Part shown: piece after piece, positions 42,678 through 52,223 of the stretch
How the letters are laid out: every line of letters starts with the position of its first letter
Numbering within the stretch: the stretch's first letter is position 1
NCBI RefSeq assembly: GCF_029667115.1
Contig: NZ_JARUIU010000001.1
Span: forward strand, 682,001 to 746,000
Direction of reading: 5' to 3'
From: Jeotgalibacillus sp. ET6
Lineage (GTDB): Bacteria > Bacillota > Bacilli > Bacillales > Jeotgalibacillaceae
Length of the DNA stretch: 64,000 nucleotides
Position numbers and translations under genes: made by a program
The notes under the pieces: model-generated
What the model was told of the DNA's origin: nothing
The model's input: the letters and a program-made list of their open reading frames with translations, nothing else
The model's database searches: none

Positions 42678-44492
42678 TTATCTTTTCAAAGCTTTCCGCA
42701 ATTGAATAATTTCCATTCCGATTTCGGCAGCTTTTCTGAAATCATTTTTACGTTCTGCTTCTTTTTCTTCAACTTGCTTTTCCTTTATCTTCAACAACTT
42801 TTGATATTTTAACACTTCTGCCACATAATCATTCAATTCATCGCTTCCCACTTCAGGGTTAACATCCATCATGTTTATCTCTGTGGCAATTGCCCGCAGA
42901 TGTCGGTCAGGAAGCATATGAACAAATGCTCCTGCATCAGAATGATGACCTTTTTCGTAATAAGCAAGCAGATACGTGAAGATCGCCTGATGCTCATCTT
43001 TATTCATCATTTTGCCGCTTAAAAGGTTCTGAACTGTATAAGCTGTATCTTCATTGGCCATCATATGAGCTATAAGATGTCTTTCTGCTGTAAGATACGC
43101 AGGCAGAAGTGTTGATTTCCGCTGAAAGACGCCGGACGGCTTGGGCTGTTGAACCTCTTTTTCTGTCTGCTCCTGCGGCATGAGGCTTAACATTTGCTGC
43201 GACAAGCCTTCAATCGACAGATTAAATTCATCAGACAGCTGCTTAATATAAAATTCTTTGTCAATTGCCTCTTTCAAGGAAGCAATTTCCTTTAAAACAG
43301 ACTTAATATAGGTTAGACGCCCGTCTTCAGAAGATAAATTGTTTTTTGAACGAAAATAATGCATTTTAAACGCCATTTCCGAAACGCTTGAATCAATAAT
43401 CTCCTGTTTAAAAGCTTGTCCGCCCTTTTTTTGAATATAATCATCCGGATCCATGCCGTTTGGAAGCAGTGCCACTTTCACTTTTAATCCTGAAGAGGCA
43501 AGTTCCCTCGCTGCTTTAAACGCTGCTTCGTACCCGGCTTTGTCTCCATCATAGCAAATTATGACCTGGCCAGTCAGTCTTTTGATCAGTCCGATATGCT
43601 GTACTGTAAGGGAAGTACCCATGGTAGCGATACCATTCGCGGTCCATTCATTGGATGAAATTACATCTGCAAATCCTTCAAAAAGTACAACTGACTGCTC
43701 TCTTCTGATGGCGCCTCTGGCCCTGTGGTAATTAAACAAAATCTTATTTTTCTGAAACAGTGGTGTTTCCGGAGAATTCAAGTATTTTGGTTCATCTTTT
43801 TTATCAGAATTGATAATTCTTCCTGAAAAAGCTACAATTTGTCCACGGTCATTTTCTACCGGAAACATAATACGCTCTCTGAATCGATCAAAGTAAGATC
43901 CATTGTCACGCTTTATAATTAGTCCTGCCTGCTCCATTGAAGAAAGGTCAAAACCTCTTTTTTTAAGCAGTTCAGAAGTAAAGTCCCAGCTGGGTAAAGC
44001 CCAGCCGATACGAAACTGTTTAAGCTGCTCTTCTGTGAAGCCTCGTTGAAGCATGTATTCTAATGCGTGCTGACCTTCTTCGGTATTCATCAGTAAATGG
44101 TGATAAAATTTAGCGAGAAGCTCGTGAGCATCTTGCTGGTCCTTGTAAAGCTGCTTTGTATTACCATCCTTTTCATTTGGTGTTTCATCCTGCTGCAAGC
44201 TGATGTCCATACCAATCTTAGATCCAGCTACAGCCACAGCTTCTTTAAATGACACACCATCATGGTCCATTAGAAAACTGTAGACGTTTCCTCCTGCACC
44301 ACATCCGAAACAGTGAAAAATCTGTTTTTCAGGAGAAACAGAAAATGAGGGTGAATTCTCGCCGTGAAATGGACATAGGCCAAAATAGTTGCGCCCCTGT
44401 TTCTTCAGCTGTACATAGTCGCTGATCACATCGACAATATCCGTTTTCTTTCGTATCTCCTCGACCATTTCTTCCGGAATTCTGTCAGACAC
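42678..44492 (-). CDS. dnaG: DNA primase DnaG
   Basis: 604 residues: zinc finger (CPFHGENSPSFSVSPEKQ...HCFGCGAGGNVYSFL), TOPRIM core (VVLFEGFADVIS and the acidic CYDGDKAG), and a C-terminal helicase-interaction domain. It makes RNA primers at the replication fork. I prefer GTG 44492 (MSDRIPEEMVEEI) with GGTGG upstream; ATG 44507 adds five hydrophobic residues and lacks a ribosome site. Upstream of sigA by 30 nt. Confidence 0.96.
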   Translation of the reverse strand: MSDRIPEEMVEEIRKKTDIVDVISDYVQLKKQGRNYFGLCPFHGENSPSFSVSPEKQIFHCFGCGAGGNVYSFLMDHDGVSFKEAVAVAGSKIGMDISLQQDETPNEKDGNTKQLYKDQQDAHELLAKFYHHLLMNTEEGQHALEYMLQRGFTEEQLKQFRIGWALPSWDFTSELLKKRGFDLSSMEQAGLIIKRDNGSYFDRFRERIMFPVENDRGQIVAFSGRIINSDKKDEPKYLNSPETPLFQKNKILFNYHRARGAIRREQSVVLFEGFADVISSNEWTANGIATMGTSLTVQHIGLIKRLTGQVIICYDGDKAGYEAAFKAARELASSGLKVKVALLPNGMDPDDYIQKKGGQAFKQEIIDSSVSEMAFKMHYFRSKNNLSSEDGRLTYIKSVLKEIASLKEAIDKEFYIKQLSDEFNLSIEGLSQQMLSLMPQEQTEKEVQQPKPSGVFQRKSTLLPAYLTAERHLIAHMMANEDTAYTVQNLLSGKMMNKDEHQAIFTYLLAYYEKGHHSDAGAFVHMLPDRHLRAIATEINMMDVNPEVGSDELNDYVAEVLKYQKLLKIKEKQVEEKEAERKNDFRKAAEIGMEIIQLRKALKR

Positions 44493-44542
44493 AAAAAACA
44501 CCACCATTTAGTCTAGTGTGATAATAGTCATTTCGCCATAAA

Positions 44543-45019
44543 TCAATTTTTTCCTGCATGGCGCGCTAAATAATTTATGAGGCGGTCTGAAAAATTTTTA
44601 ACATCTTCACTTGAAAGTTTTTTGGGACCGCCCCCGTAACGTCCTTTTTTGCGTTCCATTTGATGTAAATAGCGAAATGCCAAACTTGTATCAATTGTGT
44701 CTTCTTGATACTGCTTTCCCCTGGTTGATAAGGCATAAACTCCCTTTGGAAGAACTAAAGAAGCTAATCCAATGTCCTGAGTTATGACCAGATCACCTTT
44801 TTTAACATGATTTAAAATATATAAATCCACTGCTTCTTTTCCCTCATCAATGAAGGTCCATACTTTTTGATCTGCGTCCGCGCTAAAGTGCTGAAAAGAA
44901 GCTACAAAAAGGTAGCTTGTACCATAGGCAAGTGCCTGTTCTTCAATGATTTTTTTCAGTTCTTTCGGGCAGGCATCGGCGTCAATAAAAACCATTCTAT
45001 CATCTCTTTGTATCTCCAT
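44543..45019 (-). CDS. yqxD: YqxD, UPF0178 (YaiI) family protein
   Basis: About 158 residues with the family signature FIDADACPKELKKII and the C-terminal GRYGGGPKKLSSEDV; a PIN-like fold probably related to nucleases. Function unproven. The start is uncertain: ATG 45019 lacks a clear ribosome site, and ATG 44995 (MVFIDADACP, with AAAGAGATG upstream) is equally possible. It precedes dnaG as in B. subtilis. Confidence 0.87.
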   Translation of the reverse strand: MEIQRDDRMVFIDADACPKELKKIIEEQALAYGTSYLFVASFQHFSADADQKVWTFIDEGKEAVDLYILNHVKKGDLVITQDIGLASLVLPKGVYALSTRGKQYQEDTIDTSLAFRYLHQMERKKGRYGGGPKKLSSEDVKNFSDRLINYLARHAGKN

Positions 45020-45220
45020 GAACAAGGTATTCTACATAAAAGATAGAACTCCTTTTATTCAGAAAAATAAATAGTAAAAAATATTTTTATCACAATTTTT
45101 TATTATAGTATATTTGCTTTAGTTTCGCCAACATTTTATTTTGAATTAAATCAGAGGAGGTATTTATATAGAGGAATGAAATGCGGAGGAGCCGGTTCAA
45201 CAGTCCCCTCCAAACGAAAA

Positions 45221-45330
45221 AGCCTGAGACAATATATGTCACAGACTCATTAAACGATTCACTGCGCTTCAGGCGGATGCTTAAGCTGTGAAATCCTGTT
45301 GAAGCGGCGGTATCTGCTCTGCTCATTTAA
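45221..45330 (+). repeat. Intergenic repeat, copy C (internally deleted)
   Basis: Starts AGCCTGAGACA with a degenerate partner TGTCACAGACT, keeps CTTCAGGCGGATGCTT from the core and then jumps to AAATCCTGTTGAAGCGGCG and CTGCTCATTT. The central stem (about 60 bp) present in copies A and B is missing. Upstream, 45020-45220 is AT-rich with no gene that I can support. Confidence 0.7.
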
Positions 45331-45387
45331 CTTAGGCAATTAAGTCTTTTTTCAATTGACCTCAATAGCTTGAGACCATACAGCCCA

Positions 45388-46194
45388 TTAATTAAAAATA
45401 TCATTCAGGATAATATTAGCTGTTTCTTCAACTGCTTTATTTGTCACATCAATTACAGGACAATTAATTTTTTTTACAATCGCTTCGAAATGATCCATTT
45501 CCTCCTGAATTCTTTCCATCTTGGCATACGTGGCGTCATCATTTAACCCCAATGCAATAAGTCTTTCTTTCCTGATATAGTTAAGTTTCTCAGGGCGGAT
45601 TTTCAATCCATAGCATTTGGAAGGATTGACTTTAAAAAGCTCTGCAGGAGGTTCAATTTCCGGTACTAAGGGAACATTGGCCACCTTCAGTCTTTTATGT
45701 GCAAGGTATTGGGACAAAGGTGTTTTGGAGGTTCTTGAAACTCCCACAAGGACAATATCCGCTTTTAAAATGCCCCTGGGGTCCCTGCCGTCGTCGTACT
45801 TTACTGCGAATTCAATCGCTTCGATTTTTTTAAAGTAGTCTTCATCGAGTTCATGAACCATTCCAGGTTCGTTAATAGGCATCTCTTCACTTGCGGTTTG
45901 AAGGGATGTTATAATCGGCCCTACTACATCATGGGCGGTTATATTAAAAAGCTGAATCTGCTCCTGAATATAATGGCGTATCTCAGGTCTAACAAGTGTA
46001 TAAACGATAATGCCTTCATCATCCCTGGCAAGCGCAATGACCTCATCCACATTTGCGGTTTCTTCTACATAAGGAAATCTTTTTATTGTTATTGATTTTC
46101 TTGATTGCCTGAACTGACTGACACAGGCCTTTGCGACAAGCTCTGCTGTTTCACCTACAGAATCAGAAACCACGTACACATTAATTTCATTCAT
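45388..46194 (-). CDS. yqfL: YqfL, pyruvate phosphate dikinase regulatory kinase/phosphorylase (DUF299)
   Basis: 268 residues of the PSRP family: [16 protein letters not shown] at the N-terminus and the P-loop-like [15 protein letters not shown]. Family enzymes phosphorylate and dephosphorylate pyruvate,phosphate dikinase or PEP synthase; B. subtilis lacks PPDK, and YqfL there modulates CcpN activity. ATG 46194 follows GGGTGGTGG. It lies 18 nt downstream of ccpN, so the two are co-transcribed, which agrees with a joint role in controlling gluconeogenesis. Confidence 0.92.
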   Translation of the reverse strand: MNEINVYVVSDSVGETAELVAKACVSQFRQSRKSITIKRFPYVEETANVDEVIALARDDEGIIVYTLVRPEIRHYIQEQIQLFNITAHDVVGPIITSLQTASEEMPINEPGMVHELDEDYFKKIEAIEFAVKYDDGRDPRGILKADIVLVGVSRTSKTPLSQYLAHKRLKVANVPLVPEIEPPAELFKVNPSKCYGLKIRPEKLNYIRKERLIALGLNDDATYAKMERIQEEMDHFEAIVKKINCPVIDVTNKAVEETANIILNDIFN

Positions 46195-46212
46195 TTTTCC
46201 ACCACCCATAGA

Positions 46213-46848
46213 CTACGACTCATCCTTTGACAAACTGACAAAGGCTTTAGTGATATTCGTTTTTGTAATCCTGCCAAACACTTCATATCCCTGCTCTACT
46301 TTTCTGACTACCGGAAGAGAATCGATTTGCTTATCAATTAACTTTGTGGCCACATTTACCAAAAGGTCGTCTTTTTCACAATATGTCACGTTCGGCATCC
46401 TTGTCATAATAACATTTACAGGCAAATTAGTTAAATCCTGCTGGCCGATGCTTGCGCGAAGCAAATCTTTTCGTGAAAGTACACCTGCGAGCAATGCATG
46501 CTGATCGACCACGAATAACGTTCCGACATCCTCTAAAAACATATGGCATATAGCGTCATACACCGATAGATTATCGTGCACGACAACCGGAAGTGATTGA
46601 TAATCTTTAACATACAGCTTTTTTAAATTTTCGGTCAGCAGCTGTGATCCTGATTTTCCAGTATAAAAATAGCCTACCCTGGGTCTTGCATCCAGAAACC
46701 CAGCCATTGTTAAAATCGCTAAATCAGGACGAAGAGTTGCTCTGGTTAAATGCAGTCTTTCTGCTATTTGTTCTCCTGTTATCGGACCGTTTCCTTTAAC
46801 AATCTGCAGAATTTCTGTCTGTCTTTTATTAAGTTCTATTATTGTCAC
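46213..46848 (-). CDS. ccpN: CcpN, CBS-domain repressor of gluconeogenic genes
   Basis: About 211 residues: an N-terminal winged helix (IELNKRQTEILQIVKGNGPI, ERLHLTRATLRPDLAILTMAG) followed by two CBS domains (HDNLSVYDAICHMFLEDVGTLFVVD, VIMTRMPNVTYCEKDDLL). CcpN represses gapB, pckA and sr1 under glycolytic conditions; CBS domains bind ADP/ATP. The start is odd: the strong ribosome site AAGGTGGTGA (46845-46854) includes the GTG I use, while an ATG at 46866 has no ribosome site; see findings. Confidence 0.92.
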   Translation of the reverse strand: MTIIELNKRQTEILQIVKGNGPITGEQIAERLHLTRATLRPDLAILTMAGFLDARPRVGYFYTGKSGSQLLTENLKKLYVKDYQSLPVVVHDNLSVYDAICHMFLEDVGTLFVVDQHALLAGVLSRKDLLRASIGQQDLTNLPVNVIMTRMPNVTYCEKDDLLVNVATKLIDKQIDSLPVVRKVEQGYEVFGRITKTNITKAFVSLSKDES

Positions 46849-47009
46849 CACCTTAAAGCAGTTCATTAAGTCATACTTATTCTTAATATTATATACTATA
46901 AGTGATTATTTTTCGATCACTGCACCATAATATAATAAGCATTTATTTTACAACTTTAAAACGGATAAGAATGAAGTGCAACTGATTCGATTTGAGCGAA
47001 TATAATATA

Positions 47010-47038
47010 TTGTGAATCGTTATTAATCATGGTAGGAT
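47010..47038 (+). promoter_or_regulatory. Promoter of the glyS T-box transcript
   Basis: TTGTGA (47010-47015), 17-bp spacer, TAGGAT (47033-47038), with TGG just before it as an extended -10. The ccpN-glyS gap before this (46867-47009) is AT-rich and presumably contains the divergent ccpN promoter. Confidence 0.6.
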
Positions 47039-47044
47039 AGATAT

Positions 47045-47250
47045 ACATTACACACATATTAGCGCGATGAAGGATCAATAAGTACCTGCTGACAAGAAGC
47101 GACCGGAGATGGTGAGAGCCCGGAAAGCAGGGAAAGCGGCAATCCTGAGCAATGCATCAAACGAAGGTGAATGCACATCGCATTAACTAGGGTGGAACCG
47201 CGGACGTCAAATCCGTCCCTGGGCTATTTACTAGCCCAGGGACGGATTTT
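47045..47250 (+). ncRNA. T-box riboswitch (tRNA-Gly) leader of glyS
   Basis: The hallmark T-box AGGGTGGAACCGCGG is at 47189-47203, upstream of a terminator with perfect 16-bp arms (47211-47226 / 47232-47247) and a T-run. Stem I carries AGTA on the 5' side and GAA on the 3' side (loop E), leaving GGC at 47138-47140 as the likely glycine specifier codon. Uncharged tRNA-Gly should stabilise the antiterminator and turn on glyS. Confidence 0.93.
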
Positions 47251-47252
47251 TT
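47211..47252 (+). terminator. T-box-controlled intrinsic terminator
   Basis: Arms ATCCGTCCCTGGGCTA / TAGCCCAGGGACGGAT, loop TTTAC, then six T. It ends 40 nt before the glyS start. Confidence 0.93.
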
Positions 47253-47291
47253 ATGTGGACTTTCGCAAATCAAATAAAAGGAGTGCTGTTA

Positions 47292-48671
47292 ATGTCTACT
47301 ATGGACGAAATTGTACAATTAGCAAAACATCGCGGATTTGTTTTTCCGGGATCTGAAATTTACGGAGGGCTTGCAAATACATGGGACTATGGGCCGCTTG
47401 GAGTAGAGCTTAAAAATAATATTAAAAAAGCCTGGTGGAAAAAGTTTATACAAGAATCTCCTTACAATGTAGGATTGGATGCCGCCATACTAATGAACCC
47501 AAAAACCTGGGAAGCTTCCGGTCATATTGGCAATTTTAACGATCCTATGATCGACTGTAAAAGCTGCAAAGCCAGACACCGCGCTGATAAATTAATCGAA
47601 GAAGCGATTGAAGCAAAAGGTGAGGAATTAATTGTAGATGGACTTCCTTTCTCAAAAATGGAGGAATTAATCACAGAACATGACATATCCTGCCCAAATT
47701 GCGGGAGTAAAGATTTCACTGAGATCCGCCAATTTAATTTAATGTTTAAAACCTTCCAGGGTGTAACAGAAGCAACAACCAATGAAATCTTTCTGCGCCC
47801 GGAAACGGCTCAAGGTATTTTTGTCAACTTTAAAAATGTTCAACGGACCATGAGAAAGCGTGTGCCATTTGGCATCGGCCAAATTGGTAAAAGCTTTCGA
47901 AATGAAATTACTCCCGGAAACTTCACTTTCCGGACCCGTGAGTTTGAACAAATGGAAATCGAATTTTTCTGTAAACCTGGTGAAGATCTTGAATGGCATG
48001 CATACTGGCGGGAGTTTTGTAAAAACTGGCTATTAAACCTCGGCATGCACGAAGAAAGCATGAGATTGCGTGATCATGATTCAGATGAACTGTCTCATTA
48101 CAGTAATGCAACGACCGATATCGAATACCGCTTTCCGTTTGGATGGGGTGAATTATGGGGGATTGCTGACCGGACAGACTTTGATTTAAAGCGTCACATG
48201 GAATATTCGAATGAAGATTTCACATACCTCGACCAGCAGACAAATGAGCGGTATGTTCCATATTGCATTGAACCTTCTCTTGGTGCTGACAGGGTGACAC
48301 TTGCCTTTTTGTGCGATGCCTACGAAACAGAAGAACTTGAAAACAATGATCAGCGGACGGTTCTCCGCTTTCATCCTGCTCTCGCGCCATTTAAAGCCGC
48401 TGTATTGCCTCTTTCAAAAAAACTAAGCTCTGAGGCAATCAAAGTGCAGCAGGAACTTGCTGAGGATTTTATGGTGGATTTTGATGAGTCTCAGTCAATC
48501 GGCAAACGATATCGCCGTCAGGACGAAATTGGCACTCCATATTGCATTACATTTGATTTTGATTCACTAGAAGACAAACAAGTAACAGTGAGAAATCGGG
48601 ATACAATGGACCAGGTCAGAATGCCGATCTCAGAAGTTAAAGCCTATTTAGCAAACGCAATTAAATTTTAA
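47292..48671 (+). CDS. glyS: Glycyl-tRNA synthetase, single-chain (alpha2) type
   Basis: 459 residues. This is the class II alpha2 GlyRS of the eukaryote/archaea/some-bacteria type: motif with [24 protein letters not shown], a zinc-like insert (CKSCKARH...CPNCGS), motif 2 ([21 protein letters not shown]) and motif 3 ([18 protein letters not shown]), then an anticodon-binding domain ([15 protein letters not shown]). It is not the GlyQ-GlyS alpha2beta2 enzyme found here in B. subtilis. AAAGGAGTG precedes ATG 47292. It is on the opposite strand to ccpN and recO. Confidence 0.96.
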   Translation: MSTMDEIVQLAKHRGFVFPGSEIYGGLANTWDYGPLGVELKNNIKKAWWKKFIQESPYNVGLDAAILMNPKTWEASGHIGNFNDPMIDCKSCKARHRADKLIEEAIEAKGEELIVDGLPFSKMEELITEHDISCPNCGSKDFTEIRQFNLMFKTFQGVTEATTNEIFLRPETAQGIFVNFKNVQRTMRKRVPFGIGQIGKSFRNEITPGNFTFRTREFEQMEIEFFCKPGEDLEWHAYWREFCKNWLLNLGMHEESMRLRDHDSDELSHYSNATTDIEYRFPFGWGELWGIADRTDFDLKRHMEYSNEDFTYLDQQTNERYVPYCIEPSLGADRVTLAFLCDAYETEELENNDQRTVLRFHPALAPFKAAVLPLSKKLSSEAIKVQQELAEDFMVDFDESQSIGKRYRRQDEIGTPYCITFDFDSLEDKQVTVRNRDTMDQVRMPISEVKAYLANAIKF

Positions 48672-48707
48672 CTGATTTACAGCATTTTAAAGGCAGGCGA
48701 GTGCTTC

Positions 48708-48732
48708 AAAAAAGCCTAAATCGGCTCTTTTT
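48708..48732 (+). terminator. First terminator-like hairpin after glyS
   Basis: A short stem (AGCC/GGCT extended by A-T pairs) with a T-rich tail. Confidence 0.5.
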
Positions 48733-48776
48733 CAAGCCCCCGCAATAATTGCCTTCGTGAAGTGCAGCGTACCACT

Positions 48777-48814
48777 AAAACAGCCTGAGACAAATTATGT
48801 CTCAGGCTGTTTTT
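48777..48814. terminator. Bidirectional terminator between glyS and recO (repeat-hairpin remnant E)
   Basis: A perfect stem ACAGCCTGAGACA / TGTCTCAGGCTGT (48780-48792 / 48798-48810) extended by AAA/TTT, loop AATTA. The sequence is the terminal hairpin of the intergenic repeat family, made perfect; only a faint trace of the repeat core (GCCTTCGTGAAG) remains beside it. Confidence 0.85.
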
Positions 48815-48839
48815 ACTTCATTTATTTTCATTTCATCAC

Positions 48840-49634
48840 TTATTTTGTCTGGCTATTATTATCTTCTTCCTCGCTATCGCCATGTAAAACAGTTTTCATT
48901 CGGTCCAATTGCTCTAAAAATGATCTTGATTTTATAAAGACGCCTACGTATTCATCATAATAAGTTCTTATTACAAGCCTAAGTTCTTTCTTAGTTTGGT
49001 CCTGCAGAGAAACGGATCCCAGACGGTTCAGGTCAAGAAAATAAAACAGCTTTAATAAACGGACTGTTTGCGGTGTAATTTTCAAGGCATATGAATCATT
49101 AGACCAGCAGCGATGACAAAGCAAACCATTTTCCCTTATGGAAAAGGAAAAATGACCTTCCGTTTCGCCGCAATGAGCACATCTGTCAAGCACTGGCTGG
49201 ACACCGAAAACAGGCAGCAGTTTCATTTCGAAAATTAAACAAATTACCTCTTCATCATATCCTTCATTAAGAAAAGATAAGGATTGCGCAAGCAGCTCAA
49301 ATAAATAGGGATTTGTCTTTCGGTCTTCCACTGCTTTATCCAGCAGTTCCACCATATAAGCAGCGTAGGCCGATTTAAATAAATCTTCTTTTATTCCCCT
49401 TTGAGAAGCGACAAGGTCTCCTTGCGACAGGCTTCCCATGCCATTTCCTTTGCGATATAAAAAATATGCATAAGTGAAAAGCTGGGAAATAGAAGAAAGA
49501 CGGCTGTTTGCTTTTTTTGCGCCTCTGGCCATCACTGCGAACTTGCCAAATTCTCTTGAATAAATGGTCACAATTTTATCAGATTCACCATAATCACTTG
49601 TTCGAACAACAATACCTTCACATTTTTGGAGCAT
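48840..49634 (-). CDS. recO: RecO DNA repair and recombination mediator
   Basis: 264 residues: N-terminal OB fold (GIVVRTSDYGESDKIVTIYSREFGKF) and a C-terminal helical domain with a four-cysteine zinc site (CAHCGE...CHRC). With RecR it loads RecA on SSB-coated DNA. It follows yqzL and era on the same strand, as in B. subtilis. Confidence 0.95.
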   Translation of the reverse strand: MLQKCEGIVVRTSDYGESDKIVTIYSREFGKFAVMARGAKKANSRLSSISQLFTYAYFLYRKGNGMGSLSQGDLVASQRGIKEDLFKSAYAAYMVELLDKAVEDRKTNPYLFELLAQSLSFLNEGYDEEVICLIFEMKLLPVFGVQPVLDRCAHCGETEGHFSFSIRENGLLCHRCWSNDSYALKITPQTVRLLKLFYFLDLNRLGSVSLQDQTKKELRLVIRTYYDEYVGVFIKSRSFLEQLDRMKTVLHGDSEEEDNNSQTK

Positions 49635-49674
49635 ATAGAATCCTCCCTGCTGCTATTCCTGTTCGATGATTACT

Positions 49675-49830
49675 TTATATTTGGATCTGAGTGCCGGATA
49701 AGTACTCTGATTCGACCTGGGATGCGGCTTCTGCCGGCAGACGATCATTTTGCCCTTCAATCTCTTTAAACAAAAGATAAAGCTCTACATTCCCGGTTTG
49801 ACTAAAAACTTCCCACGTAAAATCCAACAT
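49675..49830 (-). CDS. yqzL: YqzL family small protein
   Basis: 51 residues starting MLDFTWEVFSQTGNVELYLLFKE, the conserved YqzL block; the C-terminus is variable. GAAAGGTGTG precedes ATG 49830; earlier in-frame ATGs overlap it. Conserved between recO and era in Bacillus; function unknown. Confidence 0.82.
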   Translation of the reverse strand: MLDFTWEVFSQTGNVELYLLFKEIEGQNDRLPAEAASQVESEYLSGTQIQI

Positions 49831-49942
49831 ACGCTTCACACCTTTCATGTTGTCCATGAATGTCAGTACGTTTTTAGTTTGCCACTTATTCTATAGATTG
49901 ATGGCTCGTAACATTTCCCAATCCTGTAGTCAGCATCCAGCT

Positions 49943-51248
<1,306 letters not shown>

Positions 51249-51385
51249 TCAGCTCTCCTTTAAGATAACTACTTTCTCTCCATTTCACTTACATGCGTGG
51301 AATGCAAATGATCCCATGAAGTATTTCTTATTGTACTATATTTTCAACTAAAAAAGCGCTCTTAGTTATGAAACGATTAGAGGGA

Positions 51386-51751
51386 CTAAAAAAAAATGGT
51401 GAAAATCTTCGGCAGAAAGATAATGGAACCTGAAACGCCTGCCCCAGCTGCACAAACAAAAACTGCAGCTGCTGAAGCATCTTTTGCTTTTTTAGCGAGC
51501 GGGTGTGGATCTGAAGTAATCAAATCCACAGCTCTTTCAACTGCAGTGTTCATTAATTCCATTGCTAAAACACCGGTTACAGCAAATAGAATAAACAGCC
51601 ATTCCACGACAGAAATCTGCAGGTACCACCCAGCCAAAGCAACTGCACCAGCTGATAGTAAATGTATTTTGAAATTTTGCTCATGCTTTGCTACATCTTT
51701 TACTCCGTCCCAGGCATAACGAAAGGAGGATACTAACCGCTTAAGATTCAT
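51386..51751 (-). CDS. dgkA: Undecaprenol kinase (DgkA family)
   Basis: 121 residues, three membrane helices, signature AMELMNTAVERAVDLITSDPHPLAKKAKDASAAAV. In Gram-positive bacteria this family phosphorylates undecaprenol (older name: diacylglycerol kinase), feeding the cell-wall lipid carrier. ATG 51751 has GAGGTC upstream and lies just after the ybeY stop; the TTG at 51772 would overlap ybeY. Confidence 0.93.
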   Translation of the reverse strand: MNLKRLVSSFRYAWDGVKDVAKHEQNFKIHLLSAGAVALAGWYLQISVVEWLFILFAVTGVLAMELMNTAVERAVDLITSDPHPLAKKAKDASAAAVFVCAAGAGVSGSIIFLPKIFTIFF

Positions 51752-51752
51752 A

Positions 51753-52223
51753 TTAAGACCTCGCCAAGCCAAATTCCTCTAAAATAACATTTTGTCTGCC
51801 AAACATAACTGCTTCATCCGATTCTTTTATATGGTCATAGCCGAGCAGATGCAAAAAACCGTGTAAAGCCAAAAATCCCAGCTCACGTGAAAATGAATGC
51901 CCGTATTCATCCGCCTGTTCTTTTGCCACTTGAACAGAGATCACGATATCTCCAAGCATTCGCGGAATATCTGCACCAATTACTGCCAGATCACCTTCCG
52001 CTTCATCTTCCATTGCAAAGGAAATAACATCAGTAGGTTTGTCCTTTCCTCTGTAAGTTTTATTTATCTCCTGAATTTTATCATTGGTGACAAAAGTAAC
52101 AGAACACTCACCATTTTGTACTCCTTCTTTTTTAGAAGCAAAAAGAAGGAGATCTTCTACTAACGCAGTATCTCTCTCTTCCAGAGAATCCGTTTCATCA
52201 AAAAAATCAATATTCAACGTCAT
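51753..52223 (-). CDS. ybeY: YbeY endoribonuclease / rRNA maturation factor
   Basis: 156 residues with the zinc motif [11 protein letters not shown] and the upstream [10 protein letters not shown] strand. It takes part in 16S rRNA 3' maturation and ribosome quality control. Its ATG overlaps the TGA of pgpH by 4 nt, the conserved arrangement. Confidence 0.96.
   Translation of the reverse strand: MTLNIDFFDETDSLEERDTALVEDLLLFASKKEGVQNGECSVTFVTNDKIQEINKTYRGKDKPTDVISFAMEDEAEGDLAVIGADIPRMLGDIVISVQVAKEQADEYGHSFSRELGFLALHGFLHLLGYDHIKESDEAVMFGRQNVILEEFGLARS

Noticed and set aside
45160-45255. Small ORF with GAGGAGG upstream at about 45176
   Set aside because: About 25 codons running into repeat copy C, with no conservation that I recognise; chance ORF in intergenic DNA.
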